From DATCLS01 sp035296625 (GTDB lineage: Bacteria > Actinomycetota > Acidimicrobiia > Acidimicrobiales > VFJN01): a DNA stretch of 64,000 nt. The DNA is taken from assembly GCA_035296625.1 (NCBI GenBank), contig DATHAO010000016.1:1-64000 (forward strand). The letters are read 5' to 3'. The notes under the pieces are model-generated. The model was not told the DNA's origin. It made no database searches and saw only the letters and a program-made list of their open reading frames with translations. Positions 35,089 to 43,573 of the stretch are shown here, in pieces (positions within the stretch are counted from its first letter, which is position 1; each line of letters opens with the position of its first letter). The translations under genes and the position numbers were made by a program.

Positions 35089-35523
35089 ATGACCGATCTG
35101 AGCGGGCTCCTGCGGGGCGCCGAGGGTGACGGGGTGCTGTGGTTCCTCGAGCCGCCCGGTGAGCTCAACGTGAGCCTCGTCCACCTCGATGCCGGCCACG
35201 CCATCGGAGACCACGTGAACGATGCGGTCGACGTGGTGATGGTCGTGCTGGCCGGCGAGGGGTGGCTCTCGATCGGCGGTCGCAGCACCGCCCTGACCAC
35301 CCACGTCGTCGCCCATGTGCCGCGTGGCGCCCGGCGCAACGTGCGGGCCGCCGGCGCCGAGGGCCTCGACTACTTGAGCATCCACCGCCGCCGCGGCCCG
35401 CTCGAGATCAGGCCGGGCCGGTCGGGCGGGCTCGGCGAGAGTGAGGCCCCGGTCGATGAGGGCGGTGACCCGGCCTGCTGGGCCCACCTGTTCGAGACCA
35501 CGAACGGCGAGCGGCCGGGTTGA
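35089..35523 (+). CDS. cupin-fold protein
   Basis: 144 aa. Cupin motifs appear as GHAIGDHVNDAVDVVMVVLAGEG (motif 1, with only one of the usual histidines clearly placed) and THVVAHVPRGARRNVRA (motif 2). It is probably a small binding or isomerase-type protein of unknown ligand. GGAAGGAG directly before the ATG at 35089 decides that start over the ATG at 35065. The incomplete metal ligands make catalysis doubtful. Confidence 0.75.
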   Translation: MTDLSGLLRGAEGDGVLWFLEPPGELNVSLVHLDAGHAIGDHVNDAVDVVMVVLAGEGWLSIGGRSTALTTHVVAHVPRGARRNVRAAGAEGLDYLSIHRRRGPLEIRPGRSGGLGESEAPVDEGGDPACWAHLFETTNGERPG

Positions 35524-35632
35524 CCGGCCCTCGGGGACCTGCCGCCTCTCTCCAGGAGGACCCCTTGCCAGGCTGAGTGTCAACGACGATGCTGGCTATC
35601 ACTGGCAGTGTCGGCAGGAGGGCGGGCGTGCG

Positions 35633-36673
35633 ATGAGGCTCCTCAAAGGGCTCGTGCCGTTGTGTGCGGTTCTCGCCGCGGCTTTGGCGGCTCCGACGGC
35701 CGCGGGAGCAGTCGGTGGTTTCCAAGGACCGATCTTCGGGATCGGCACCGCTCCGAACGGTGACATCCTCGTGGCGGATGCGAGCACGGGCGTACTCGCG
35801 ATCCGCGACGGCCAGGCGTCCCTCCAAGCCTCGATCCCGGGTGCCACGGACGTGAGCGCCATCGGTCGGGGATCGTTCTGGGTCTCGACGGGGGCGGGCG
35901 AAGACCCCGAGGCAGACACCGGGCAGGGTCTCTACCGGGTCTCGAGGGGGACCAGCCACAAGGTGGTCGATCTCTTCGAGTTCGAGGCGACGGTGAACCC
36001 CGACGGGAACGACCCGCCGGATTCGAACCCCTTCGACGTCCAGTCGCTGGGTGGTGGCGCGGCGCTCGTCGTCGATGCCGGCGGCAACGACCTGCTCCGG
36101 GTGGACAGGCAGGGCAATGTCGACGTGCTCGCAGTCTTCCCGGACGAGTTGGTCTCGACCGCCAACATCAAGGCGCTGGCGGGATGCCCCGCCGGCCCGC
36201 CGGACTTCTGTGGGCTACCCGGCATGATTCCTGCGCAGGCGGTGCCGACCAGCGTCGCGATCGGCCCCGACGGCTCCTACTACGTCGGCGAGCTGAAGGG
36301 CTTCCCGGCTCCGACCGGCGAGTCGCGCATCTGGAGGGTCGCTCCTGGTGCGTCGTCGGCGGAGTGCGGCGTCAGCCCCGACTGCGCCCTCGTGTTCGAC
36401 GGTGGGTTCACCTCGATCATCGACCTGGCGTTCGGGCCGGACGGGTCGCTCTACGTCGCCGAGCTCGACGAGGCCAGCTGGGCCGCCGTGGAGATCTTCC
36501 AGACGCCGGCGGGCGGGACGATCAACGCATGCGACGTCGCCACCCAGGCCTGTGACGAGGTGGCGACCGGGATCCCCATCCTCACTGCCATCACCTTCGG
36601 CAAGGAGGGAGCCCTGTGGGCGACGAGGAACGCCCTCATCCCCGGCCAGGCGGAGGTGTTCGAGGCCTCGTAG
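35633..36673 (+). CDS. secreted ScyD/ScyE-like beta-propeller protein
   Basis: 346 aa. A cleavable signal peptide is evident (LLKGLVPLCAVLAAALAAPTAAGA). The mature part has NHL/SMP-30-like blades, for example GIGTAPNGDILVADASTGVLA, VAIGPDGSYYVGEL and LAFGPDGSLYVAELDE, and matches the ScyD/ScyE family found in many actinobacteria and cyanobacteria; its function outside scytonemin clusters is unknown. Six cysteines in the C-terminal half (for example CPAGPPDFC, and CGVSPDC) suggest disulfides. AGGAGG is 13 bases upstream of the ATG, rather far. Confidence 0.83.
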   Translation: MRLLKGLVPLCAVLAAALAAPTAAGAVGGFQGPIFGIGTAPNGDILVADASTGVLAIRDGQASLQASIPGATDVSAIGRGSFWVSTGAGEDPEADTGQGLYRVSRGTSHKVVDLFEFEATVNPDGNDPPDSNPFDVQSLGGGAALVVDAGGNDLLRVDRQGNVDVLAVFPDELVSTANIKALAGCPAGPPDFCGLPGMIPAQAVPTSVAIGPDGSYYVGELKGFPAPTGESRIWRVAPGASSAECGVSPDCALVFDGGFTSIIDLAFGPDGSLYVAELDEASWAAVEIFQTPAGGTINACDVATQACDEVATGIPILTAITFGKEGALWATRNALIPGQAEVFEAS

Positions 36674-36707
36674 CCCCGTCCTCCCGTCCGGCGCTCCCGC
36701 GGACGCG

Positions 36708-37124
36708 TCAATCTGGCAGGGCTCCCGTGGTCTGTCCGACCTCGATCAGGTGCCCGTCGGGATCACGCATGTAACAGCGGATCTCGTTGCCCAGGTCCTT
36801 CGGCGAGGTGATGAACTCCGCTCCGCGGGAGCGCCACGCGTCGTAGACGGCGTTGATGTCCGCGACGCGGATGTTGAGGAAGCTGTCTGTGCGTGTCGGG
36901 TCCGGGGGCGTCTCGAGGATCACGTCCGGCTTGTCGACGGTCGGCCCGCCACCGACGTTGATGATGATCCACGAGTTGGCGAGCTGGACGATCGACGGCT
37001 CGCCCTCACGGACCGTCTCGCCGCCGAGCACGTCGGCGTAGAAGGCGCGCGACCGCTCGACGTCATCGGCGACGATGAAGTGGGTGAGGAGGATTCCCTC
37101 GCGGGGGTTCGGACGCTCGGCCAT
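36708..37124 (-). CDS. VOC-superfamily (glyoxalase/bleomycin-resistance-like) protein
   Basis: 138 aa, one full paired-beta-alpha-beta module set. Metal-ligand positions fit: LTHFIVADDVERSRAFYADV (His), FLNIRVADINAVYDAW, and the terminal CYMRDPDGHLIEVGQT (His and Glu). The substrate is unknown. GAGAGGG precedes the ATG. The gene ends 34 bp from the convergent ScyD-like gene. Confidence 0.88.
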   Translation of the reverse strand: MAERPNPREGILLTHFIVADDVERSRAFYADVLGGETVREGEPSIVQLANSWIIINVGGGPTVDKPDVILETPPDPTRTDSFLNIRVADINAVYDAWRSRGAEFITSPKDLGNEIRCYMRDPDGHLIEVGQTTGALPD

Positions 37125-37184
37125 CGCTGCCCTCTCGTTCGGTCGTCCTCGGGACCGCTCCGATGGCCGGGCCCCGCAGGCCGG

Positions 37185-37490
37185 TTACCTGCCCTGCCGC
37201 TTGAAGCAGCCCCGAAGGTCCTCGCTCGCCTCGGCGAACGTCGTGGACAGAGCCTCGCGCATCGCCCGGGCGACGTCGCGGGCATCGTCCTTCACGGCGG
37301 GGTCCTTCACCGCGTTGCCTACGGCGTCGAACGCGCCGTCGACCGAATCCCGGAGATCTTCCAACGCCTTCTTCAGCGAGGCATCGTCCGGGCGGCCCCC
37401 GGCCGCCTGCTCGTAGTGGAGCTTCAGCTTGAGTCCCAGCTCGCCGAACCGGTCCGCGACCTCGCTCCACGCCTGCCTGGTGTCAGCCAT
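37185..37490 (-). CDS. small helical protein of unknown function
   Basis: 101 aa, almost entirely helical and charged (ALEDLRDSVDGAFDAVGNAV, then ARDVARAMREALSTTFAEA), without membrane segments, ending LRGCFKRQGR. It resembles the short actinobacterial proteins annotated only as hypothetical. GGGAGAACGAGG lies before the ATG. It could be cotranscribed with the VOC gene 60 bp downstream. Confidence 0.7.
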   Translation of the reverse strand: MADTRQAWSEVADRFGELGLKLKLHYEQAAGGRPDDASLKKALEDLRDSVDGAFDAVGNAVKDPAVKDDARDVARAMREALSTTFAEASEDLRGCFKRQGR

Positions 37491-37590
37491 GTCCTCGTTC
37501 TCCCTTCGTCACCGCCGCGCACCCAATCTGCCCGGGCCGCCGGGCGCCCGAACAGGGGCCTTCTGCTCTAGATGCGCCACCTCAGGCCCC

Positions 37591-37596
37591 TAGCCT
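37591..37596 (+). promoter_or_regulatory. putative leaderless -10 element (TAGCCT)
   Basis: TAGCCT followed by 7 bases (TGGGCGC) and the GTG at 37604; no Shine-Dalgarno sequence. Confidence 0.55.
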
Positions 37597-37603
37597 TGGG
37601 CGC

Positions 37604-38674
37604 GTGGCGGATGCGCACGGAACCGTCGACCTGGACACGCCGCTGGCGCGGGCGCTGGACCAGCTGCCCAAGGTCGAGCTGCACTGCCACGTGGAGGGGA
37701 CCATGCGTGCCACGACCGTGGTCGAGCTGGCGGCCAAGAACGGCGTCGCGCTCCCGGCCTCGGACCCCGCCGCGCTGTTCCGTTACGAGTCGCTCGACGG
37801 GTTCCTCCGCGTGTTCTGGCTGGTCCAGTCGGTGCTCGGCGACAGGGGCGACTGGGCCCGGCTGGCACGCGAGTCCGTGGCCGACGGAGCGGCGCACGGA
37901 CTCGCCTACCGCGAGTCCTTCTTTACGCCCGCGCGCCACCTGGCGGCCGGCCAGCGCCTCGGTGACATCGTCGCCGGCCTCGACGAGGGCCTGTCCGACG
38001 CGGCCGCCGAGACCGGCGTCGAGGTCAATCTGATCTGCGACTTCGACCGCGACTTCGGCCCGGGCGCAGCCCGCGACCTGGCCGAGACGCTGGTCGGACT
38101 GCGGCGTGCCGGGTCACCGGGGGCGGCGCGGGTGATCGGTGTCGGCTACGACTCCACCGAGATCGGCCAGGAGCCGGCGGCCTACGGCGAGGCGTTCGCG
38201 GTCGCCGCGGCCGCCGGGTTCCGGCGGACGGCCCACCAGGGCGAGAACTCCGGGCCCGAGGCCATCGCCGCCTGCGTGGACGTGCTCGGGGCCGAGCGGA
38301 TCGACCACGGCATGTCGATCCTCGACTCACCGGAGGTCACCGCCCGCTTCGCCGACCAGCGCATCCCGCTGACCGTGTGCCCGAACTCCAACATCCGGAT
38401 CGCGAACGCCTTCCCGACCCTGGCCGACCACGTCTACCCGGCCATGCGAGCGGCCGGTCTCCTCGCCACGCTGAACACCGACGATCCCGCCCTCACCGAC
38501 CTCGACCTGGGATACGAGTACGCCTCGGTGGCCGCCGCCTTCGGGTGGGGGTGGGACGACATGGTCGCCATCGCCCTCGACGGGGTGGAGGCGTGCTGGC
38601 TCGACGACTCCGGCAAGGCGGCGCTCCGCCATCGGATCACCGCGGCCGGCGCCGCCCTCCGCCCGGTGGGCTAG
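37604..38674 (+). CDS. adenosine deaminase-family aminohydrolase
   Basis: 356 aa. Zinc and catalytic motifs of the ADA branch are present: HCHVEG (H27, H29), HQGENSG (His and the catalytic Glu; typical ADA has HAGE), RIDHGMS, and NTDDPALTD. The CPNSN motif replaces the CPTSN common in adenosine deaminases, so adenine or another 6-aminopurine may be the substrate; deamination of an aminopurine in salvage is the safe statement. The start is set by TAGCCT at leaderless spacing. Its TAG stop is interleaved with that of the convergent P450 gene. Confidence 0.88.
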   Translation: MADAHGTVDLDTPLARALDQLPKVELHCHVEGTMRATTVVELAAKNGVALPASDPAALFRYESLDGFLRVFWLVQSVLGDRGDWARLARESVADGAAHGLAYRESFFTPARHLAAGQRLGDIVAGLDEGLSDAAAETGVEVNLICDFDRDFGPGAARDLAETLVGLRRAGSPGAARVIGVGYDSTEIGQEPAAYGEAFAVAAAAGFRRTAHQGENSGPEAIAACVDVLGAERIDHGMSILDSPEVTARFADQRIPLTVCPNSNIRIANAFPTLADHVYPAMRAAGLLATLNTDDPALTDLDLGYEYASVAAAFGWGWDDMVAIALDGVEACWLDDSGKAALRHRITAAGAALRPVG

Positions 38675-39894
38675 GAGCCCCCGGGGATCCGGACCGGGAC
38701 GCAGCGGGGCCCGCGCACCTGGCCGGCGGACCACGTGACCCGTTCCGGCTCGGACAGCTCGAAGTCGGGGTAGCGCTTCATCCACTCCTCCAGGGCGACA
38801 CGCAGCTCCATGCGGGCCAGGTTGGACCCGATGCAGCGGTGGATGCCCAGCCCGAAGGCGGCGTGGCGGTTCTCCTGCCGGTCGAGGCGGACCTCGTCGG
38901 CGTCGGGGAAGAAGTCCGGGTCGCGGTTGGCCGCAGGGAAGGGGAGGAGCAGCCAGTCGCCTTCCTTCATGTGGCGGCCGTTGAAGTCGACGTCCTTGGC
39001 CACGAGGCGGGCCATGGTGACCGGTGCGTACGCCCGCAGGAACTCCTCGACGGCCGTGGTCATGAGGTCGGGTTCGGCCGCCAGCCGCCGACGGTCGGCG
39101 GGGTTCTGGGCGAGGTGCCACAGCGATGCGCCGATGGCCGACCACGTCGTGTCGATCCCCGCGATCATCAGCAGCACCATGGTCCCGCGCACGTGGTCGG
39201 GATCGAGCTTCTGGCCGTCCAGCTCGGCCTCGAGCAGGAAGGTGGTCAGGTCGTCCTGCGGTTCGGCCATGTGCTCGGCGATGCGGGCGTCCATGTAGGC
39301 GTCCAGCTCGCCCTCCTCGACCTGAGCCTGGCGCTCCTCGGCCGACTGGTCGACGTCCTCGAGGACCATGCGGATGAAGCGCCTGAACAGGTCGGCGTCC
39401 TCCTGCGGGAAGCCGAGCATTCGCACGATCACCCGGAGCGGGATGTGCTGGGCGTAGTCGATCGCGGCGTCGACCTCGGTCCGCCCCGCGGTGGCGTCCA
39501 GCAGCTCGGTGCACAGGGCCCGGGTGAAGGGCTCGTACTCCTGGATGCGCTTGGGCGAGAACGCCGGCAGCAGCAGGCGCCTCGCCAGGCCGTGGAACGG
39601 CGGGTCGGAGGTGATGGGCGGCGCCACGCCGATGGGCGCCGGCAGGTCGTCCGGACCGGGCCGCACCTCGCTCACGACCACCGATCGCGAAGTGAAGTGC
39701 TCGGTGTCATAGGCGACGGCGGAGACGTCCTCGTGGCGCACCGGCAGCCAGGTCCCGCCGTAGCGGTCGCTGTGGGCCACCGGGCACCGGGCCCGGAGGT
39801 CCTGCCAGATGGGATACGGATCTGCCACCCACTCCGGGTCGGTGTGATCGAAGTCGGTGGCCCAGTCGTCCACCCGTGCACGTTGGATCGTCAT
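38671..39894 (-). CDS. cytochrome P450
   Basis: 407 aa, a standard soluble bacterial P450. The I-helix oxygen-binding motif is AGIDTTWS, the K-helix ExxR is in VEEFLRAYAP, and the heme loop is FGLGIHRCIGSNLARMEL with the thiolate Cys at about 354. The ferredoxin gene 4 bp upstream presumably supplies its redox partner. The substrate is not predictable; sequence style resembles CYP107/125-like actinobacterial enzymes only loosely. The start follows the ferredoxin stop directly and translation is probably coupled. Confidence 0.95.
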   Translation of the reverse strand: MTIQRARVDDWATDFDHTDPEWVADPYPIWQDLRARCPVAHSDRYGGTWLPVRHEDVSAVAYDTEHFTSRSVVVSEVRPGPDDLPAPIGVAPPITSDPPFHGLARRLLLPAFSPKRIQEYEPFTRALCTELLDATAGRTEVDAAIDYAQHIPLRVIVRMLGFPQEDADLFRRFIRMVLEDVDQSAEERQAQVEEGELDAYMDARIAEHMAEPQDDLTTFLLEAELDGQKLDPDHVRGTMVLLMIAGIDTTWSAIGASLWHLAQNPADRRRLAAEPDLMTTAVEEFLRAYAPVTMARLVAKDVDFNGRHMKEGDWLLLPFPAANRDPDFFPDADEVRLDRQENRHAAFGLGIHRCIGSNLARMELRVALEEWMKRYPDFELSEPERVTWSAGQVRGPRCVPVRIPGGS

Positions 39895-39898
39895 CGCC

Positions 39899-40093
39899 TC
39901 ACTCCGAGATCGAGATCGCGTACTCGGGGCAGTTGGCCACGGCTTTGCGGGCCTTGTCCCCGAGCCCCTCCGGGACGACGCCGTCGTTGCGCTCGGACGC
40001 GTTGCCCAGGTCGTCGACGTCGAAGAGCTCGGGCGCCAGTGCGTAGCACCGGTTGTGGCCCTGGCATTTCTCCGGATCGACGTGCACCCGCAC
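39899..40093 (-). CDS. 3Fe-4S type ferredoxin, P450 redox partner
   Basis: 64 aa. Cys10, Cys16 and Cys55 ligate the cluster, with His13 at the position of the fourth ligand (CQGHNRC and NCPEYAI). This CxxHxxC(n)CP pattern is typical of actinobacterial ferredoxins beside P450 genes. GTG at 40093 follows AGAAGGG with 8-base spacing. It lies between the dihydrodipicolinate-reductase-like gene (18-bp gap) and the P450 gene (4-bp gap). Confidence 0.93.
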   Translation of the reverse strand: MRVHVDPEKCQGHNRCYALAPELFDVDDLGNASERNDGVVPEGLGDKARKAVANCPEYAISISE

Positions 40094-40111
40094 TGGTCAG
40101 CCCTTCTCTCC

Positions 40112-41218
40112 CTACACCAACCTAGGTCTGCGCCGCAGGTTGTGCACCCCATGTGACCCTCCACCGCGCAGGGAGGGCGCCGCCCGGCCGGCGATCAGTG
40201 GCAGGTCGAGGTAGGTGGCGATCCCCGGCTCGGCCCGGCACACGTAGGGCACGGCGCTGACGCAGTGGTTCGCGGTCGCCACGATCCCGGGGTTGCGGGC
40301 GAGGCCGGCGGCGACCGACTCGGGGTGCAACCCCTGGAACGTCACGTGCACGGGCGGGTCGCCGCTGATCGACACCTCGAAGCGCTCGCCCTCGGGCCCG
40401 AACGACCACGGCGGCTCCAGGTGTTCCTCGCCCATGTACCAGTTCACCGCCGCGGTCACCACCGGCGTGCCGCCGACGACCGCCTCCCACCGGAACCGCT
40501 GGGCGGCGACGGTCCCGGGCTGGATCGGCCCGATCGGCGACTCGATGGGCGTCGTGGCGACGGCGACCTCGTGGGTCGTGCGGAGCTCCGCCTCGATGGC
40601 GAACCCCAACTCGGCGGCGACCATGCGGACCGCCTGGCCGAACCCGACCCCCAGGATCGTCGTCATGATGCTCGAGCGCGCCTCGTCCGGCGCCGCGCCG
40701 AACAACATGATGTCCCGCACGACGTCCGGCGCGTCGTAGGTCCGGATGTCGGAGAACTCCTCGGCGCGCACATGCGTGATGTCCTTCGACAGCGCCGAGA
40801 CCGTCAACGGGAACCGCTCGGTGATGCCGCCGGGGTGGATGCCCGTCCCGTGCAGGGTCGCGCCGCCCTCCCGGCAGGCGGCCTCGAGGACGCCCGCCTC
40901 GGCCGGAGACGGGTAGACCCAGCCCACCGGTGTCACGACGCTCATGCCCGAGCGGAGGATCCGCCCCACGATCGACGCGTCGGCGAGGATCGGCGAGTAG
41001 ACGACGCAGTCGGCATCGAGGCCGAGCAGCTCGTCGACGTCGGACGTCGCGATGACGCCGATGGGCTGCCGGCCGATCAGCTCGCCGACGTCGCGCCCGT
41101 GCTTGTCGGGGCTGTGCACCCAGCACCCGACGAGTTCGAGCTCAGGGTGGGCGAGGACGCCCTCGATCGCCGCCCGGCCGACACCGCCGGTCGCCCACTG
41201 GATCACGCGGTACGTCAC
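40112..41218 (-). CDS. dihydrodipicolinate reductase-like NAD(P)-dependent protein
   Basis: 368 aa. The Rossmann opening is YRVIQWATGGVGRAAIEGVL and a DapB-like C-terminal domain follows with HGTGIHPGGITERFPL. Relatives are routinely found next to P450 and ferredoxin genes in mycobacteria and other actinobacteria and include 2,4-diaminopentanoate dehydrogenase; they are not the lysine-pathway DapB. It may act on the P450 substrate or product. GTG at 41218 has TAGCAT 7 bases upstream, so it starts a leaderless operon with the ferredoxin and P450. Confidence 0.85.
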   Translation of the reverse strand: MTYRVIQWATGGVGRAAIEGVLAHPELELVGCWVHSPDKHGRDVGELIGRQPIGVIATSDVDELLGLDADCVVYSPILADASIVGRILRSGMSVVTPVGWVYPSPAEAGVLEAACREGGATLHGTGIHPGGITERFPLTVSALSKDITHVRAEEFSDIRTYDAPDVVRDIMLFGAAPDEARSSIMTTILGVGFGQAVRMVAAELGFAIEAELRTTHEVAVATTPIESPIGPIQPGTVAAQRFRWEAVVGGTPVVTAAVNWYMGEEHLEPPWSFGPEGERFEVSISGDPPVHVTFQGLHPESVAAGLARNPGIVATANHCVSAVPYVCRAEPGIATYLDLPLIAGRAAPSLRGGGSHGVHNLRRRPRLV

Positions 41219-41225
41219 GCGGGCG

Positions 41226-41231
41226 ATGCTA
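41226..41231 (-). promoter_or_regulatory. putative leaderless -10 element (TAGCAT)
   Basis: On the minus strand TAGCAT is followed by 7 bases (CGCCCGC) and the GTG at 41218; the spacer equals that of the S49 peptidase gene. Confidence 0.55.
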
Positions 41232-41240
41232 GAACGGGTT

Positions 41241-42464
41241 TCAGTTCACCGAGCCGGCCGCGGGTGCGAGCGATCCCGGCATGGGTGGGGCGGAGTTGCG
41301 CCACGACCGGTTGCGCCGCCAATAGAGGTAGGTCAGTGCGCCGAAGGCGATCGGCAGCACGTAGGTCAGCAGCCGGAAGATGAGGACCGAGGCCACCACC
41401 TCGGCGTCGTCCCCGCCCGCCTCGGTCAGCGCCGTGATCAGCGCGAGCTCGATGATGCCCATCCCGCCCGGGGTCAGCGGGATGGCCGTGAGCAGCCGGG
41501 CGAACGCGAACGCGGCCAGCACCTCGGCCCATGGAACCTCCGCGTCGGACACGCCCATCGCCCGCAACGTCACGAGGAGGACCGCGTACAGCGAGAGGTG
41601 TCCCACGATCGTGCTGACCGTGAGGGCCACCCAACGGTGGCGGACGAGACCGATCACGCGGCGCCGGAACGTGACCACTGCATCGTCCCACCCATCGACC
41701 GGCCCTCTGCGCGCGACTCGGCGCAGCGACGACATCAGTCGCTGGCCGACGAGACCGGCCCGTCGGGCGAAGTCCTCGCTGTGCAGGATGAGGGCGAACA
41801 CGGTGACGGCGCCCACCAGTCCGGCCAGTCCCAGCACGGCGGCGACGAGCCGGCCGCCACCCGGTTCTCCCTGCAGCGCCAGGATCGCGAGCGCCAGGAT
41901 CGGCATGCCGAGCTTGGTGATGTTGTTCCAGATGCCGGTCACCAGGACCGACAGGGTCGAGCGCGACTTCGAGAAGCCCCACGAGGAAAGCATGGAGTAG
42001 GTCAGTCCGACGCCCAGCGCGCCACCGGCGGGCAGCGAGTTCGAGACGGCGGTCGTCGTCTCCGTGAGCACCATGGACTGTGGATAGGTGAGCCCGGGCG
42101 TGGCGATGACGTTCACGATCCAGTAGGTGACGAGGTTCCACACCGCAGCGGCGACCAGCACGGCCGCCTCGCGCCAGGTGAGGGTGCGCGCGGCGTCCCA
42201 CACGTCGGAGAGGTCGGCGAACTGTCCCAGGACGTACCAGAAGATGCCGACCACGAGGCCGATCGAGATCGCCGCCTGGATCACCTTGCGGACGCGTGGG
42301 TCGCGCCAGCCCCCGCGCGGCGCATCGCCTGCATCGGTTGCCGCGGTGGCGGAAGACGGGGCTGCCGCGTCCCCGGCCGGCTCTTCGCCACCGACGGCGC
42401 CGGCATCGTCGTCGGCACGGTCCCTGCGGCGCCGGATACCGGCTTGCGGCTCTGTCGACGACAC
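41241..42464 (-). CDS. lysylphosphatidylglycerol synthase transmembrane region / flippase-like protein
   Basis: 407 aa. About eight helices after a 50-residue acidic, Ala-rich cytoplasmic leader. Family hallmarks are AVSNSLPAGGALGVGLTYSML, FAFARLLTAIPLTPGGMGIIEL and the final VLIFRLLTYVLPIAFGALTYLYW. In MprF this domain flips a charged lipid; stand-alone versions are of unknown lipid specificity, and no synthase domain is attached here. GTG at 42464 has GAGGAGG with 7-base spacing. Divergent from the lipoprotein-PAP2 operon (188-bp spacer), which supports a lipid-related theme. Confidence 0.88.
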   Translation of the reverse strand: MSSTEPQAGIRRRRDRADDDAGAVGGEEPAGDAAAPSSATAATDAGDAPRGGWRDPRVRKVIQAAISIGLVVGIFWYVLGQFADLSDVWDAARTLTWREAAVLVAAAVWNLVTYWIVNVIATPGLTYPQSMVLTETTTAVSNSLPAGGALGVGLTYSMLSSWGFSKSRSTLSVLVTGIWNNITKLGMPILALAILALQGEPGGGRLVAAVLGLAGLVGAVTVFALILHSEDFARRAGLVGQRLMSSLRRVARRGPVDGWDDAVVTFRRRVIGLVRHRWVALTVSTIVGHLSLYAVLLVTLRAMGVSDAEVPWAEVLAAFAFARLLTAIPLTPGGMGIIELALITALTEAGGDDAEVVASVLIFRLLTYVLPIAFGALTYLYWRRNRSWRNSAPPMPGSLAPAAGSVN

Positions 42465-42652
42465 GGCCCGTCCTCCTCGGCGCCGCGAGGACGCCTCGCC
42501 GCAGTCTCTACCTCGTCGTCTCTCCTGGCAACGGCGCCGACTCGAGCCGCCACGGGCAGCGCTCGTGCCGGTTCCCAGGAGGGGCGTCCTGTGGGAGGCT
42601 GAACCTGCTGCCGCCGCAGTTCCTCGCCTGAAAGGACAGGGGGTCTCACCGA

Positions 42653-43573
42653 GTGGGAGCCCGGAGGGCAGTCGCAATCGTCGTCGTGAGCACGCTCGCG
42701 CTCGCCGGCTGCGGGGCCGACACGGCGCCGGCCGGCCCCGACAACGCGCTCGACGACAGCGCGGTCACCGTCGCCTCGTTCGACTTCCCCGAGAGCGAGC
42801 TGCTGGCCGAGGTCTACGGCCAGGCGCTGCGGGCCTCAGGCGTGGACGTGCGGATGGAGCTGGGATTGGGTCAGCGCGAGTTCGTGCAACCCGCGCTGGC
42901 GGGAGGACTGGTGGAGTTCGTCCCGGAGTACGCGGGCACCGCACTGCAGTTCCTGAGCCGCGGTACGAGCCCGCCCTCCGACGACCTCGCCGCCACCCGA
43001 ACCCTGCTCCGGCGCTTCCTCGACGACCAGGGCCTGGTGTCGCTCGCCCCGGCGCTCGCGCAGAACGCCAACGCGGTCGTCGTCACGCGTGAGCTCGCCC
43101 ACCGGTACGGCCTCCACGACATCAGCGACCTGCGGGCCGTGGCCCCCCGCCTCACCTTCGGGGGCCCGCCCGGGTGCCCCGACCGCCCGTTGTGCCTGGC
43201 CGGTCTGGAGCGGATCTACGGCCTGGCGTTCGAGAGCTTCCTCCCCCTCGACGTCGGCGGACCGCTCACCCACCAGGCGCTCGTCGGCGGGCACATCGAC
43301 GTGGCGCTGCTGTTCACGACCGATCCACGCATCACGGCCGAGGGCCTGGTCGTGCTGGAGGACGACCGCGGCATGCAGCCCGCCGAGAACGTGATCCCCG
43401 TCGTCCGCACCGAGGTCGTCGAGCGGTGGGGCGACCGGCTCGTTGCTGTGGTGGACGGCGTGTCGGCCCGGCTGACGACCGGTCGGCTCCGGGCGCTGAA
43501 CGCCCGCGTGGACGGTGGGGAGCCCGCCACCGACGTGGCAGCAGACTGGCTCGCCACCGAGGGTCTGACGTGA
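42653..43573 (+). CDS. ProX/OsmF-like substrate-binding lipoprotein without a transporter nearby
   Basis: 306 aa. Lipoprotein signal with lipobox LAGC. The OpuAC-type fold is indicated by VTVASFDFPESELLAEVYGQAL, VEFVPEYAGTALQFL, LTFGGPPGCPDR and ALLFTTDPRITAEGLVVLEDD. Characterised members bind glycine betaine, choline or carnitine. There is no ABC permease or ATPase next to it; instead it overlaps (GTGA) a PAP2-kinase fusion gene. It might deliver a quaternary-amine headgroup or sense one, but this is inference. Confidence 0.87.
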   Translation: MGARRAVAIVVVSTLALAGCGADTAPAGPDNALDDSAVTVASFDFPESELLAEVYGQALRASGVDVRMELGLGQREFVQPALAGGLVEFVPEYAGTALQFLSRGTSPPSDDLAATRTLLRRFLDDQGLVSLAPALAQNANAVVVTRELAHRYGLHDISDLRAVAPRLTFGGPPGCPDRPLCLAGLERIYGLAFESFLPLDVGGPLTHQALVGGHIDVALLFTTDPRITAEGLVVLEDDRGMQPAENVIPVVRTEVVERWGDRLVAVVDGVSARLTTGRLRALNARVDGGEPATDVAADWLATEGLT

